Position numbers and translations under genes: made by a program. The notes below the pieces were generated by a model. The model was not told the origin of the DNA, ran no database searches, and saw nothing but the letters and a program-made list of their open reading frames with translations. 64,000 bases of DNA from Planctomycetota bacterium (GTDB lineage: Bacteria; Planctomycetota; UBA1135; JADKAF01): positions 5,642,001 to 5,706,000 of the forward strand of contig JADKAF010000001.1 of the NCBI GenBank assembly GCA_016719295.1. The letters are read 5' to 3'. Numbering within the stretch: the stretch's first letter is position 1; every line of letters starts with the position of its first letter. Below are positions 33,702 to 42,695 of the stretch, one piece after another.

Positions 33702-35345
33702 TCAGGGCCGAATGTACTCTCCGCCGTTCTGCCAGGCGAGGCTCTTCAGATGCTTCTGGAACGCGCTGTGCCGCGCCCCCAGGTCGACCACGTTCACGGC
33801 GAGGTCGCACTCGCGATTCAAGGTGGTGATGAGCCGCGCGATATCGGCGGGATCGGTGACCGCTCCGGCGGTGGGGATCCCGTCGCTCAGGAGGAAGAGC
33901 GTGTCGGCGCTTGTGCCGGCGCGCGAGCCGTCCTCGAGGCCCGCGCAGCGCATCCCGCGAACGATGCCGGAGAAGAGATCGGTCGAGCCGCCGAGAGGCA
34001 GCTGCGTCACGAAGGCGCGCGCGCGCGCGCGATTCTCCGCCGTCGCGGCTTCGAGGTCGTCGAAGCAGGCCGCCGAACCCTGCGCGAAGACCACGACGTT
34101 GAACCAGCTCGCTTCGTCGAGCTTCTCGAGATAGCCCAGGAACTCGCGCACCGCGAGGTCGATCCGGCGCGCTTCTTCGCGCGGGCCTTCGCCGCGATCG
34201 TGTTCTTCGTTCCCTGCGCGGCGCCTCATCGAGCCCGAGAAGTCGAGCACGAACACGACGTGATCGGAGCGCACCTCGCGACCGAAGTAGGTCGCATAGC
34301 TGCGCGGGATCGCGCCCGTCGAGCTCGTGCGTCCCGGCAGCCCTTCGGGACGCACGGAGCGCTCGCCGTCCGCGCTCTCGAGAAACTTCCGCCACTCCGC
34401 GGCGCGCAGCGGTGGAGAGCCGCGCCCGGTGAGCTCGTGCAGGAGGTCCTCGATCGCGGCGCGGAAGCGCTTGCGCGCCTCGGGAGTCTTCTCGCGGCGC
34501 TCCTCCGCGGCGAGCGCTTCGACCAGGAATGGCAGCACGAGGCCGTTCTTCTGCTCGCGCAGCATCTCGGCGAGCGCCACGCGTACATGCGCATCCGGGT
34601 CGCTCAAACGCCCGGCCGCGAGCTGCAGCACGCGGCCGCGCAGCGCAGGATCGGGAGCTTCTTCCTTACGCTGCAAGGCCACGCGCAAGGCCGTCGCTGC
34701 GCGTAGGCGCACGGCCGCTTCCGCGTCGTAGAGCAAGCGCACGACGGTGAGCAGATCGCGCTCGTGGAGCGCGGGCGCCAGCGCGTTCGCCGCCGCGCCG
34801 CGAACCGGAGCGCTCGCATCTTCCAGCGCGCGTTTCGCGAGCTCGTAGATCTCGGGTCGCGCGCGCTTGGCGAGCGCGGCGCCGAGCCATTCGACGAGGA
34901 CTCTGCGCTCCGCGGCGGTCGCCTTGCCTTCCGCGAGCTTGGTCGCTGCCCAGTCCTGCAGCTCGTCCTGGAGGTAGTACTCGCAGAGCTCGTCGATCGC
35001 GCGGCGGCGGATCACCCACGGCTGGCGCGTCGCGAAGCGCTCGAGCTCGCGAGCCGGATCCTCGTCGAGCACGAGCACCGCAGCCTCGAGCAGCACCTCA
35101 GCTCCAGCGATGCGCGGCTCGGTGCGCAGCTTCTGACGCGCGCGCTCGTACGCCGGGAACGCCGGAGGCGGCTCCTCGCTCGGGATCAGCCGGCCGATCA
35201 CGGAGGCGTCGATCTCGCCGGTGCGGAAGCGGGCGAGGAAGCGGCGCAGGTCGAGGGTGTCGTCGGTAGCTCTCGCCGGAGCGGCCGCTCCGCAGAGGAG
35301 CGCTAGCGCGGCGGAACCGAGGAGCGGTAGGGAGCGGAGGTGCAT
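33702..35345 (-). CDS. Secreted HEAT-repeat + von Willebrand A protein, 547 aa
   Basis: A signal peptide begins at ATG 35345 (LRSLPLLGSAALALLCGAAAPA). Residues 110-300 show HEAT-like repeats (RAIDELCEYYLQDELQDWA, VRGAAANALAPAL, VRLRAATALRVAL). The C-terminal VWA domain has a complete metal site: DFSGS, then a Thr in GGSTDLFSG, then LLSDGIPT. HEAT + VWA combinations are common in planctomycete surface proteins and act in protein binding. It follows the squalene synthase-like gene by 34 bases. Confidence 0.8.
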   Translation of the reverse strand: MHLRSLPLLGSAALALLCGAAAPARATDDTLDLRRFLARFRTGEIDASVIGRLIPSEEPPPAFPAYERARQKLRTEPRIAGAEVLLEAAVLVLDEDPARELERFATRQPWVIRRRAIDELCEYYLQDELQDWAATKLAEGKATAAERRVLVEWLGAALAKRARPEIYELAKRALEDASAPVRGAAANALAPALHERDLLTVVRLLYDAEAAVRLRAATALRVALQRKEEAPDPALRGRVLQLAAGRLSDPDAHVRVALAEMLREQKNGLVLPFLVEALAAEERREKTPEARKRFRAAIEDLLHELTGRGSPPLRAAEWRKFLESADGERSVRPEGLPGRTSSTGAIPRSYATYFGREVRSDHVVFVLDFSGSMRRRAGNEEHDRGEGPREEARRIDLAVREFLGYLEKLDEASWFNVVVFAQGSAACFDDLEAATAENRARARAFVTQLPLGGSTDLFSGIVRGMRCAGLEDGSRAGTSADTLFLLSDGIPTAGAVTDPADIARLITTLNRECDLAVNVVDLGARHSAFQKHLKSLAWQNGGEYIRP

Positions 35346-35379
35346 CGCGATGCGGGAGCGGGTGCGCAACTCGGACAGG

Positions 35380-36339
35380 CTACGCGGAGGGCCTGGCGAC
35401 GCTCCCGGCCAATCGTCGCAGCCGGCTCGGGAGCAGCGCGTCCAGGCCGGCACGCACGAGCTCGCGGCGCACGTCGGCGCGGGAGATCTTGAGGCGCTCT
35501 CCACCCAGCCAGCGCGTCCTCTGCTCCTCCAGGAGCGCGAGCGTCGCGAGCCCGAGCCGCGCGGGCAGCGCGATCGCGAGCCGATCGCGGCGCGCGAGTC
35601 CTCTGAGCTCGCCGGCATAGCCGAGACCGCGGAGGAGATCGGCGCGGGCGCGCGCGATCCATGCGCGCTCCACCTCGGGCGTCGTGCCGTCGAGGGCCAG
35701 GCCGGCGAGCAATCGGCGGCCACGGCCGGCGTCCTCGTGCACGTCGCGGAGCAGATTCACCTGCTGCAGCCCGAGCCCGAGTCGAACCGCGTCACGGCGC
35801 TGCTCGCGTCGCGCGCGGTGGTCTCGCGACGGGAGCTCGAGCTCGAGCAGCTCGTTCCAGTACGCGCCAACGCAGCCCGCCGCGCGATACGCCCAGCACA
35901 GCGTCTGCAGCGGCGTCGTGCGGCGCACTTCGCCACGCTGGCGGAGCTCGTCGAGCTCGCGACACATCCCGCGCACCAGGCGTACGAGCACGCGTCGGGT
36001 GGGGGGCCGCCGCGCCGGCTCGAGACGCGCGAGCAGATCGAAGAGCTCGGGCACCCGCGCGACGAGCTCGCGGTGCGCGGCATCCACCGCGGAGATCGAT
36101 GGAGGAGTGGAGACCGCAGCACCGCGCAGCGCGGCGAGCAGCGATCGCAGCGCCGCGATGCGCTGCTCGAGCGCGAGCTCACCGGCATCGGCGAGCGTGT
36201 CCGCCGCGCGCGCGAGGAGATAGCCCAACGACAGCGCCGCTCGGCGGCGCGCCGGGACGCAGCGCAGGCTCAAGTAGAAGCTGCGGCTCGTCCCGCGCAG
36301 CACCGCGCGCCAGCGATCGTCGAGGAGCTCTTCGGCCAT
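35380..36339 (-). CDS. Squalene/phytoene synthase-like enzyme, 319 aa
   Basis: Both Asp-rich motifs of head-to-head prenyl synthases are present: RAADTLAD (DxxxD) near residue 46 and QQVNLLRDVHEDAGRGR near residue 198. SFYLSLRCVPA and the LCWAYRAAGCVG helix fit too. It should join two prenyl diphosphates to form squalene, dehydrosqualene or phytoene for hopanoids or carotenoids. No other isoprenoid gene is near, unusually; it lies in an operon with sigma and anti-sigma factors. Confidence 0.85.
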   Translation of the reverse strand: MAEELLDDRWRAVLRGTSRSFYLSLRCVPARRRAALSLGYLLARAADTLADAGELALEQRIAALRSLLAALRGAAVSTPPSISAVDAAHRELVARVPELFDLLARLEPARRPPTRRVLVRLVRGMCRELDELRQRGEVRRTTPLQTLCWAYRAAGCVGAYWNELLELELPSRDHRARREQRRDAVRLGLGLQQVNLLRDVHEDAGRGRRLLAGLALDGTTPEVERAWIARARADLLRGLGYAGELRGLARRDRLAIALPARLGLATLALLEEQRTRWLGGERLKISRADVRRELVRAGLDALLPSRLRRLAGSVARPSA

Positions 36340-36358
36340 GGCGCGTGGTGCGCGCGGC

Positions 36359-37489
36359 TCAGTGCGCTCCGACGTCGATGCTCTCGGGGAGCTCGTCGTT
36401 GAGCCCGCGGTAGAGCTCGCGCGTGTCCGCGGCGAGCACCTCGATCTCGTACGGTCCGGCGAACCAGAGCGGGAGCTCGACGATGCCGTGCTCCGAGCTC
36501 TTGGCTTCCGCGTGCGGTCCGCCTTCGACCTGCGCCATCGCGACGCGGAGCTGCGCGCCGATCACGGGCCGCTGGCTAGAGTCGTGCAAGGTGATGCGCC
36601 TCAGATGGCGCGCGTCCCGGATCTCTAGGTAGCGCTCGAGGGGCGCGGTGCTCGCGACCAGCGCGTCGAGCGGGGGCAGATCGAGCGCCTGCACCTCGCC
36701 GTCGATCTCCGCTTCGAACACGAGCGGCGGCTCGACGCGCAGCGGTGCCTCGAAGCGCAGGCGTCCGCGGTGGTCGCTCGTCCCGACGAGCTCCGCGCGA
36801 GCACCGTCGCGGCGCGAGACGCGCACCTTCGGCCACGGGCCCACTTCCACTCCGCGCCAGCGCGCTTGCAGCGCGAGCTCGATCTGCGGCGTGCCCGGGC
36901 TCACCGGGAGATGCCAGCGTTCCTCGTGGTCCGCGATGCCGATCTCGGCGCCGTCCTTCCGCAGAGCGATCTGGCCCCAGAGGACATGCAGCTCCCAGGT
37001 CGCGCCGGTGCCGAGTCGCGTGAGCTTCGCTTGCGGCGCTCCGGTCTTCGCCGCGAGCTCGAGGGTGCCGAGCTTGCACCTCTCTCCGCGCGCGAGATGG
37101 AAGACGAGCTCGCTCTTCTCGACGTCGAACGCGAAGCGCTCGCCATCGGCGCGCTCTCCGGACTCGAGCCAGATGAGGAAGCCCACCGCTCCGAACACGA
37201 GCGCAAGAGCGGCGAGGGCGCAGAGGATCTGCAGCCACGCGGGGACGTGCGTCGCGGCACGCTGTCCGCGCCAGCGCAGCTTGCGCCTCAGCCCGTTCCA
37301 GTGTCCCGCCGGCAGCGTCTCCTCGACGGCGAGCAAGAGCTGCAAGTCCTCGATCCACGCCTCGGCGTGACCGCGGCATGCGCGGCAGCCGACGAGGTGA
37401 TCGCGTACCTCGCCCGTGCGCGAGTTCTGCAGCTCGCCCTCGAGGTAGTCGTGGATGAGCGGTCGGACGGCGGTGCAGCGATCACTCAT
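36359..37489 (-). CDS. Anti-sigma factor-like membrane protein, 376 aa
   Basis: The N-terminal zinc anti-sigma motif H31-x3-C35-x2-C38 (RDHLVGCRACRGH) is followed by one membrane helix at residues 84-108 and a 270-residue outside part of beta-rich sequence. It overlaps the sigma gene by eight bases. It most likely binds and holds back the ECF sigma factor until a cell-envelope signal arrives. The last 100 residues (DARHLRRITLHDSSQRPVIGA) look like a carboxypeptidase-regulatory-type beta domain. Confidence 0.8.
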   Translation of the reverse strand: MSDRCTAVRPLIHDYLEGELQNSRTGEVRDHLVGCRACRGHAEAWIEDLQLLLAVEETLPAGHWNGLRRKLRWRGQRAATHVPAWLQILCALAALALVFGAVGFLIWLESGERADGERFAFDVEKSELVFHLARGERCKLGTLELAAKTGAPQAKLTRLGTGATWELHVLWGQIALRKDGAEIGIADHEERWHLPVSPGTPQIELALQARWRGVEVGPWPKVRVSRRDGARAELVGTSDHRGRLRFEAPLRVEPPLVFEAEIDGEVQALDLPPLDALVASTAPLERYLEIRDARHLRRITLHDSSQRPVIGAQLRVAMAQVEGGPHAEAKSSEHGIVELPLWFAGPYEIEVLAADTRELYRGLNDELPESIDVGAH

Positions 37490-37976
37490 GGCCGCGCACG
37501 GTGCCGCCGGGCTTGAGGCGCAGGCTCGCCTTCGCTCGCCGCAACGCGAGGCTCACGGCGGCGCGCGTCGATCCCAAGCGCTGCGCGATCGCATCGAAGG
37601 AGAGCCCGAGGAAGTAGCGCAGGCGCACGACCTCGCGCGTCGCTTCGTCGAGGCGATCGAGGAAAGGCAGCTCCTCGGGATCGCTCTCCAGCAGCTCTTC
37701 GCCGTGGCGGTCTTCGAGGACCTGCCGGGCGCGCGAGAGCAGCCACGGCAGCCAGCGCAGCGGATCGTCGAGCTCGTCGAGCCCATCCCACGCGGCGAGC
37801 CAGATCTCCTCGGCGACGTGCTCGGGATGTGGATGCGACGGCAGACGGGAGCGCACGAGGCGCAGCACCAGCATCGCGTGGCGCTCGAAGAGACGCTGGA
37901 ACGCGCGCAGATCTCCCGTGCGCGCAGCGCGGAGATCCGCGGCGAGGGCGTCCGATGCACTCGTCGTCCCGTACAT
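37482..37976 (-). CDS. ECF-type sigma factor, 164 aa
   Basis: Region 2 spans about residues 15-75 (DLRAFQRLFERHAMLVLRLVRS, AEEIWLAAWDGL) and region 4 the C-terminus (VVRLRYFLGLSFDAIAQRLGSTRAAVSLALRRAK). The start ATG at 37976 is used because upstream sequence is arginine-rich. It is immediately followed by its probable anti-sigma factor, forming the usual pair; the downstream synthase and VWA genes may be in its regulon. Confidence 0.85.
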   Translation of the reverse strand: MYGTTSASDALAADLRAARTGDLRAFQRLFERHAMLVLRLVRSRLPSHPHPEHVAEEIWLAAWDGLDELDDPLRWLPWLLSRARQVLEDRHGEELLESDPEELPFLDRLDEATREVVRLRYFLGLSFDAIAQRLGSTRAAVSLALRRAKASLRLKPGGTVRGHE

Positions 37977-38026
37977 GGGAGCCGAGCGTATTCGCCGCGC
38001 GCCGAAACGACAACGGCCGCGCGGAC

Positions 38027-41000
38027 TCAGCGCTCGAGGACGATCTCCAGCCCCGCGCTGAGGGCGAAGCCCGCAGCGTTCACTCCCGGATCGATGGTCG
38101 CCCATTGCGCGAAGAAGCGCGCGCCGTGGAGCGTTGGATCGGGCGGCAACGGCGCCGGGATGCGCGCTTCACCAGCCGCATCGGTGCTCGTGCCGATCTG
38201 CGCCAGGTCTGCGAGATTCAGCCAAGTGCAGCCCGTCGCGCCGAGGAAATCGAGGCGGAGCTGCAGGGTCTGCAGCCCGAGCATGAGGGCCGCGGGGCGC
38301 AGCGGCGAGCTGCGTGCGAGACGGAGGGCGAACTCCGGCGAGGGCAGCTGAGGTGCTCGCAGAGTCGTCGCGATCGCCGGGAAGCCGCAGCTCGCGCCGT
38401 AGGGGATCGCGCGACCGCGCGCCGGCTCGGACCAGAGCCGCAGCGCCGGGCCGCGCGTCTCCGGACCAACCTGCGCGGCCGTGGCGCGCGAGTCGGTGGG
38501 ATGCCAGAGCCTCACGACGCCGCTCGCGCCTGCGCCGGTGGCATCGAGGCCGCGCGCCGTGGTGCCGCTCCTCGAGCGGAGGCGCAGATCGACCGCGAGA
38601 CTGCCCGCGGCGGGATCCCAGCGGAACGGCGTCGCGAGCTGGATCGTGATCTCGCTCGGCGCCGGGCTCGCAGCCCCGTTGTCGAGCAGCGGCACGGAGG
38701 CGACGCCGTCGAACACGACGCGCCGATCTCCGCCGTGCACCACATCGAAGAGCACGGGCATGTTGGCGGCGCTGTGCGGACAGGTCGAGAGCTCGATCGC
38801 GAGGTCCCAGGCCACCGGTCCGAAGTCGCCGCTCGACGGCCCGTCGGGGCGCCAGGAAAGGCCTTGGATGAAGACCGGCTCCAGCGTCGCCAGCGCGCTG
38901 CCTTCGTAGATCGTGAGCTCGCGCGAGGGGCCGCTGCTGGCGAGCCCGTCGAGCGAGACCCCGGCTCCTTCGCTCCCGTCGAGCGCCAGCGGCAGGTCGA
39001 TCACGGGCTCGGCGCCGAGGGCGAGCTGCGCGCCGAAGGCCTCGCTGACTTGCGCCATCGAAGCTCGCCAGTCCGAGCCGTGCACGACGCGGCCGATGGC
39101 GCCGCTCGTCCCGGCGGCGCTGTCCCAGAGCAGGATCTGCAGCCCCGCGCTGACGGCGCGGATCTCGAGATCGACGACCAACGCGCCGTGCGCGGGATCG
39201 TAGACGTACGGGGTCGGAAGCTCGATCTGCAGACCGGCTGTTGCCGCTCCACCGCTGCGCGCGCCGCGCGCGGGGAACGAAGCCAAGCCGTCGAAGACGA
39301 TGCGCCGGTCGGCGCCGTGATTGGCCGCGAAGCTCGGCACGAGCGCGCTCGCGCGACCGGCGGGAGCGGTCGAGAGCGAGACGCGCACATCGACGGAGCC
39401 GCTCGGCAGCGCGGCCCCGGCATCGGGGCGCCAGCTCAAACGCGAGATGCGCCGCTTGCCGATCGCGCCGAAGCTCTGCGCTTCGTACACCGTGAGCACA
39501 CGCGCGCCGTTCGGCGGCAGCGAGCTCCACGGCAGCGCGCTCGAGAGCGGCGCGTCCGTGCGCGCGTGCTCGCGCGGCGCATGCAGCGCTTCGACGCAGA
39601 GCTCGACCACGGGAGCCGGCGCGGTCGAGCCGCTGGTCGGGAAGGTCGCGGACGCCGCGCTGGCGCTGCCGGCAGCGGCGAGGCACGCGTGGGCGCTCGA
39701 CGCGAGCACCTGTGCGTCCAGCGCGCGGCCGATGCTCGTGCCGTTGCGGATGCGGAAGTCGAGCAGCAGCGGTCCGCTGCGCGGATCCCATTCGAACGCG
39801 CGATCGAGCTCGAGCGAGAGCTCGAAGCCGTTCGGGCTCGCGCTGCCGGGAAGGGACGAAGCGCTCAGCACGCCATCGAAGACGCTCGTGCGATCGGCGC
39901 CGTGGTTCGCATCGAAGCTGCGCTCGAGCGCGCCCGGCACGTGGCGCGAGGTCGAGAGCTCGAGCGCGAAGTCCCAGCTCGCCGGGCCGTAGCTCGCCGC
40001 ACCGCCGCCGTCGAGGCGCCAACGCAGCCCGCGAATGCGCACCGGGAACGCATGCCCGAGCGCGCTCGCGCCGTAGGCGAGCTGCACGCGCTGCGCGCCG
40101 CTGCGCGCGAAGGGGAGGTCGATCGAGGCGTTGCCTTCGATGCTCGCCGTCGACGGCAAGATCTCGGCGGGCTCGCACGGCGGCGCGCTGTTGCCGCTCG
40201 CGCCGCAGACGGCCAGCGTCGGCTCGATGCGCAGCAGGATCGGAGCGAGCACGCTCATCCGCGTGGCCCAGTTCGCCGAGTTGGGATCCTGGAGCAGGCA
40301 AGCGCCGTGCGTGTGCAAGCCGACGACGCAATGGCTGCTCTCGCGGATCACGGGCGCCCCCGACGAGCCGGGCTCGGCATCGCAGCGATGCTGGAAGTGC
40401 GAGCCGCCGGGGAAGCCGATCACGCCGCGCGCGGGTCCGGTCGTGAGCTCCTGCGGCCGGCCGCCTGCGTGGCTCGGCAGATAGAGCGTCTCGTTCGCGT
40501 TCGGATCGGCGGGCTCGAGTGCGAGCCAGCCGAACTGAGCCGCCGGATTCGAGGACGCGCGCAGCAGCGACCAATCGCGGATCGAGTCCCCGCCGAGGAA
40601 GGTCTGCGGCGCCGGGATCACCGTCGTGCCGCGCAGCGTCGATCCGTTGCAGTCGGTCTCGTAGCCGAACCAGAGGTTCGCCGTCGCCGCGAGCGCGGCG
40701 CTCGGCACGCAGTGATTCGCGGTGAGCACGTGCGAGCGGCTGCTCGCGAGGAAGCCGGTGCAGAAGACGCCGGCGTTGGCGATGCCGCACACCGCGCGCG
40801 CACGAGCTCGCCGCGTCGCGCTCGGCTCGCAGCTCGTGTCGGGGAACGGCGGCGTGAGGACGCACGGATTCTCGGGAGGCGCGCCGAGCTGCAAGCGCGT
40901 CCACGGATGGCCGACCTCGAGCTGCAGCAGCTCGACACCGCCGCCGCCGCTGCGCGCCACGAGCTCCAGATGCAGCCGATCGGAGAACACCGTGTCCGTT

Positions 41001-41437
41001 GCGAACACATGCCCGTAGCCCGGAAAGGCGCTCGCCGCGGCGCCCAGGAGCTGCGCGCTCACCGGGCCTTTCTCGACGTAGGTCCAGCGCAGCATCCGCG
41101 CGCCATCGCGCACGCGCAGCTCGTCGCCGAGCCCGAGGTCGAGGCGCAAGTAGACGCGCAGATAGGAGGCCCCCGCGCGATGGATCGAGCGCGTCCAGGC
41201 CGGCCGTTCCGGATCGGGGCGCGGCGCGTAGGGGCGCGGCGAAGCGCCGCTCAGCGGCTCGAGCTCGGCGATGCGCGCGCCTTGCTCGCGCGCGTGGAGG
41301 CGCTGAGCTTCCTGCAGGGCGTCGCCGGCGCTCGCGATGGCGTGGGCTCCTCGGTCCTGTGCCTCGAGCGCCGATCCGCAGAGGAAGCCGAGACTGCCCG
41401 CGAACGCGAGCGCGCGAAGATGGGCACGAAGAGCCAT
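38027..41437 (-). CDS. Large secreted trypsin-like protease with three repeated domains, 1136 aa
   Basis: A signal peptide is followed by a chymotrypsin-type domain with H242 (TANHC), D288 (RDWSLL) and S359 (EPGSSGAP), similar to lysyl endopeptidases. Then come three about 200-residue repeats, each with 'GLSWRPDG', 'ELST' and the motif NHGADR..VFDG or HGGDR..VFDG. The C-terminal part ends with 'GC.W.....GEARIPAPLP...GARFFAQWATIDPGVN', the planctomycete-type module. It should be secreted or surface-bound and may cut and bind external protein. Length and layout suggest a host gene. Confidence 0.85.
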   Translation of the reverse strand: MALRAHLRALAFAGSLGFLCGSALEAQDRGAHAIASAGDALQEAQRLHAREQGARIAELEPLSGASPRPYAPRPDPERPAWTRSIHRAGASYLRVYLRLDLGLGDELRVRDGARMLRWTYVEKGPVSAQLLGAAASAFPGYGHVFATDTVFSDRLHLELVARSGGGGVELLQLEVGHPWTRLQLGAPPENPCVLTPPFPDTSCEPSATRRARARAVCGIANAGVFCTGFLASSRSHVLTANHCVPSAALAATANLWFGYETDCNGSTLRGTTVIPAPQTFLGGDSIRDWSLLRASSNPAAQFGWLALEPADPNANETLYLPSHAGGRPQELTTGPARGVIGFPGGSHFQHRCDAEPGSSGAPVIRESSHCVVGLHTHGACLLQDPNSANWATRMSVLAPILLRIEPTLAVCGASGNSAPPCEPAEILPSTASIEGNASIDLPFARSGAQRVQLAYGASALGHAFPVRIRGLRWRLDGGGAASYGPASWDFALELSTSRHVPGALERSFDANHGADRTSVFDGVLSASSLPGSASPNGFELSLELDRAFEWDPRSGPLLLDFRIRNGTSIGRALDAQVLASSAHACLAAAGSASAASATFPTSGSTAPAPVVELCVEALHAPREHARTDAPLSSALPWSSLPPNGARVLTVYEAQSFGAIGKRRISRLSWRPDAGAALPSGSVDVRVSLSTAPAGRASALVPSFAANHGADRRIVFDGLASFPARGARSGGAATAGLQIELPTPYVYDPAHGALVVDLEIRAVSAGLQILLWDSAAGTSGAIGRVVHGSDWRASMAQVSEAFGAQLALGAEPVIDLPLALDGSEGAGVSLDGLASSGPSRELTIYEGSALATLEPVFIQGLSWRPDGPSSGDFGPVAWDLAIELSTCPHSAANMPVLFDVVHGGDRRVVFDGVASVPLLDNGAASPAPSEITIQLATPFRWDPAAGSLAVDLRLRSRSGTTARGLDATGAGASGVVRLWHPTDSRATAAQVGPETRGPALRLWSEPARGRAIPYGASCGFPAIATTLRAPQLPSPEFALRLARSSPLRPAALMLGLQTLQLRLDFLGATGCTWLNLADLAQIGTSTDAAGEARIPAPLPPDPTLHGARFFAQWATIDPGVNAAGFALSAGLEIVLER

Positions 41438-41517
41438 GGGGCGGGAGACCTCTCGCCGCTCACCCTAGCCGATGCGCCCGGTTCGGTAACGTCCCTCGCC
41501 GAAGGTCGAGCCGCGCG

Positions 41518-42018
41518 TCAGCTCAGGGTGATGCGCCCGGACTCGATACGGAACGCGAGCTGCACGCCGCGGCGGCCGAGCTCGTCCAGGAGCTCCGCCC
41601 AGGCGCGGAGCTCGGCGCCCGTCTCGCAGCGGAAGCTGAAGCTGCGCGCCGAGTCCCTGCGCGGCGCCGGCCGCAGCTCGGCGCTGGGGCTCGATCCGGT
41701 CGCCGGTGCGGCGGGGAGCTGCTCCTGCTCGCGAGGCGCTGCGGCGATCCCTTCGCGGCGCGCGCGCGGGCCGCGCGGCGCGCCGCCCATGCCGATGCGC
41801 TTCGGGTTCTCCTGGGTCCAGCGGCGCAGGTCGTCGACGTGCACGCAGACCTTGCCCTCGCGCTCCTCCATCCGCACGGGGGAGCGGCCCTTGCTGCGCC
41901 AGACGTAGAACTGCGTCGGCGAACGACCGCTGATCTGCGCGGCCTCGGCGATCGAGATCCAGGTAGCTGCGCCTGCACTCGTGTGCGGCGCCTGGGCGTC
42001 GTGTTGCTCGGGAGTCAT
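41518..42018 (-). CDS. Helix-turn-helix DNA-binding protein, 166 aa
   Basis: Residues 20-70 (WISIAEAAQISGRSPTQFYVWRSKGRSPVRMEEREGKVCVHVDDLRRW) are a MerR/excisionase-like winged helix. A Pro/Ala/Arg linker and a short C-terminal domain (FRCETGAELRAWAELLDELGRRGVQL) follow. ATG 42018 was chosen since upstream sequence is arginine-rich. Target unknown; it lies 80 bases upstream of the protease gene. Confidence 0.65.
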   Translation of the reverse strand: MTPEQHDAQAPHTSAGAATWISIAEAAQISGRSPTQFYVWRSKGRSPVRMEEREGKVCVHVDDLRRWTQENPKRIGMGGAPRGPRARREGIAAAPREQEQLPAAPATGSSPSAELRPAPRRDSARSFSFRCETGAELRAWAELLDELGRRGVQLAFRIESGRITLS

Positions 42019-42125
42019 GTCGCTCGGCAGCGGCGCGCGTGGCGCGTCCGCTAGATGGGTTCGAGTTCTGCGTACCACGCCTCGCGTGCGAGGCGCAAGT
42101 GGGCGGGCAGCCCAGGGAGCGTCGC

Positions 42126-42695
42126 TCAGGCGACGCGCCCTTCTCCCAGATCGCCGCTGCTCGCGTCGCCTGCTTCGGCTCCGCGCTCCAGGAGATCGGA
42201 GAAGTCGTACACGTACGAGAGGCGCTCGCGCATCACGATGGCGTAGCTCATTTGCGTGAGGCAGCGCAGCTCCAGGTCTTTCTCGCAATCGAGCCCGCGG
42301 AAACGCGGCTGATGGAGGATGAAGCAGCGCTGGAAGAGCCCGCCGTGATCATACGCCTGCGGCGCGACCTCGCCGGAGAGCTCGAGCGGCAATCGCCCCG
42401 AAAGGAAGGCACGGATCGGAACGCGCGGTCGCTCGGCCACCAGATGACGGCGGTAGTGATCGCTGCCGGTGTCGATGAGCTCGTGCGCGAGGATGAGCTC
42501 GCTCCAGGCGATCGAGACGCGCGGCGTCTCGAAGCGCTCGTGGGTGCGGAGATCCACGAGCGTCGCGTCGGCGACCGGCACGAAGCCGCGACGCCAGCCG
42601 TCGAGCGCTTGCGAGAGTCGCCCGTGCTTGCCCTCGAAGCGCCCCTTGATCAGGAAGGTGTCGGTGAGGAAGAGGTCTTCGACGAGCTTGAACAT
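42126..42695 (-). CDS. Unknown protein, 189 aa
   Basis: The sequence looks globular and cytoplasmic (MFKLVEDLFLTDTFLIKGRFEGKHGRLSQALDG..., later RERLSYVYDFSDLLERG) but no family was recognised. It overlaps the end of folC by 46 bases on the same strand and so belongs to its transcript. Confidence 0.55.
   Translation of the reverse strand: MFKLVEDLFLTDTFLIKGRFEGKHGRLSQALDGWRRGFVPVADATLVDLRTHERFETPRVSIAWSELILAHELIDTGSDHYRRHLVAERPRVPIRAFLSGRLPLELSGEVAPQAYDHGGLFQRCFILHQPRFRGLDCEKDLELRCLTQMSYAIVMRERLSYVYDFSDLLERGAEAGDASSGDLGEGRVA

Noticed and set aside
37829..41908. A 1359-codon open frame on the plus strand
   Set aside because: It is antisense to the 1136-aa protease, whose signal peptide, catalytic triad and repeats are clear. 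The composition (Arg, Ala, Glu) is typical of GC-rich shadows.
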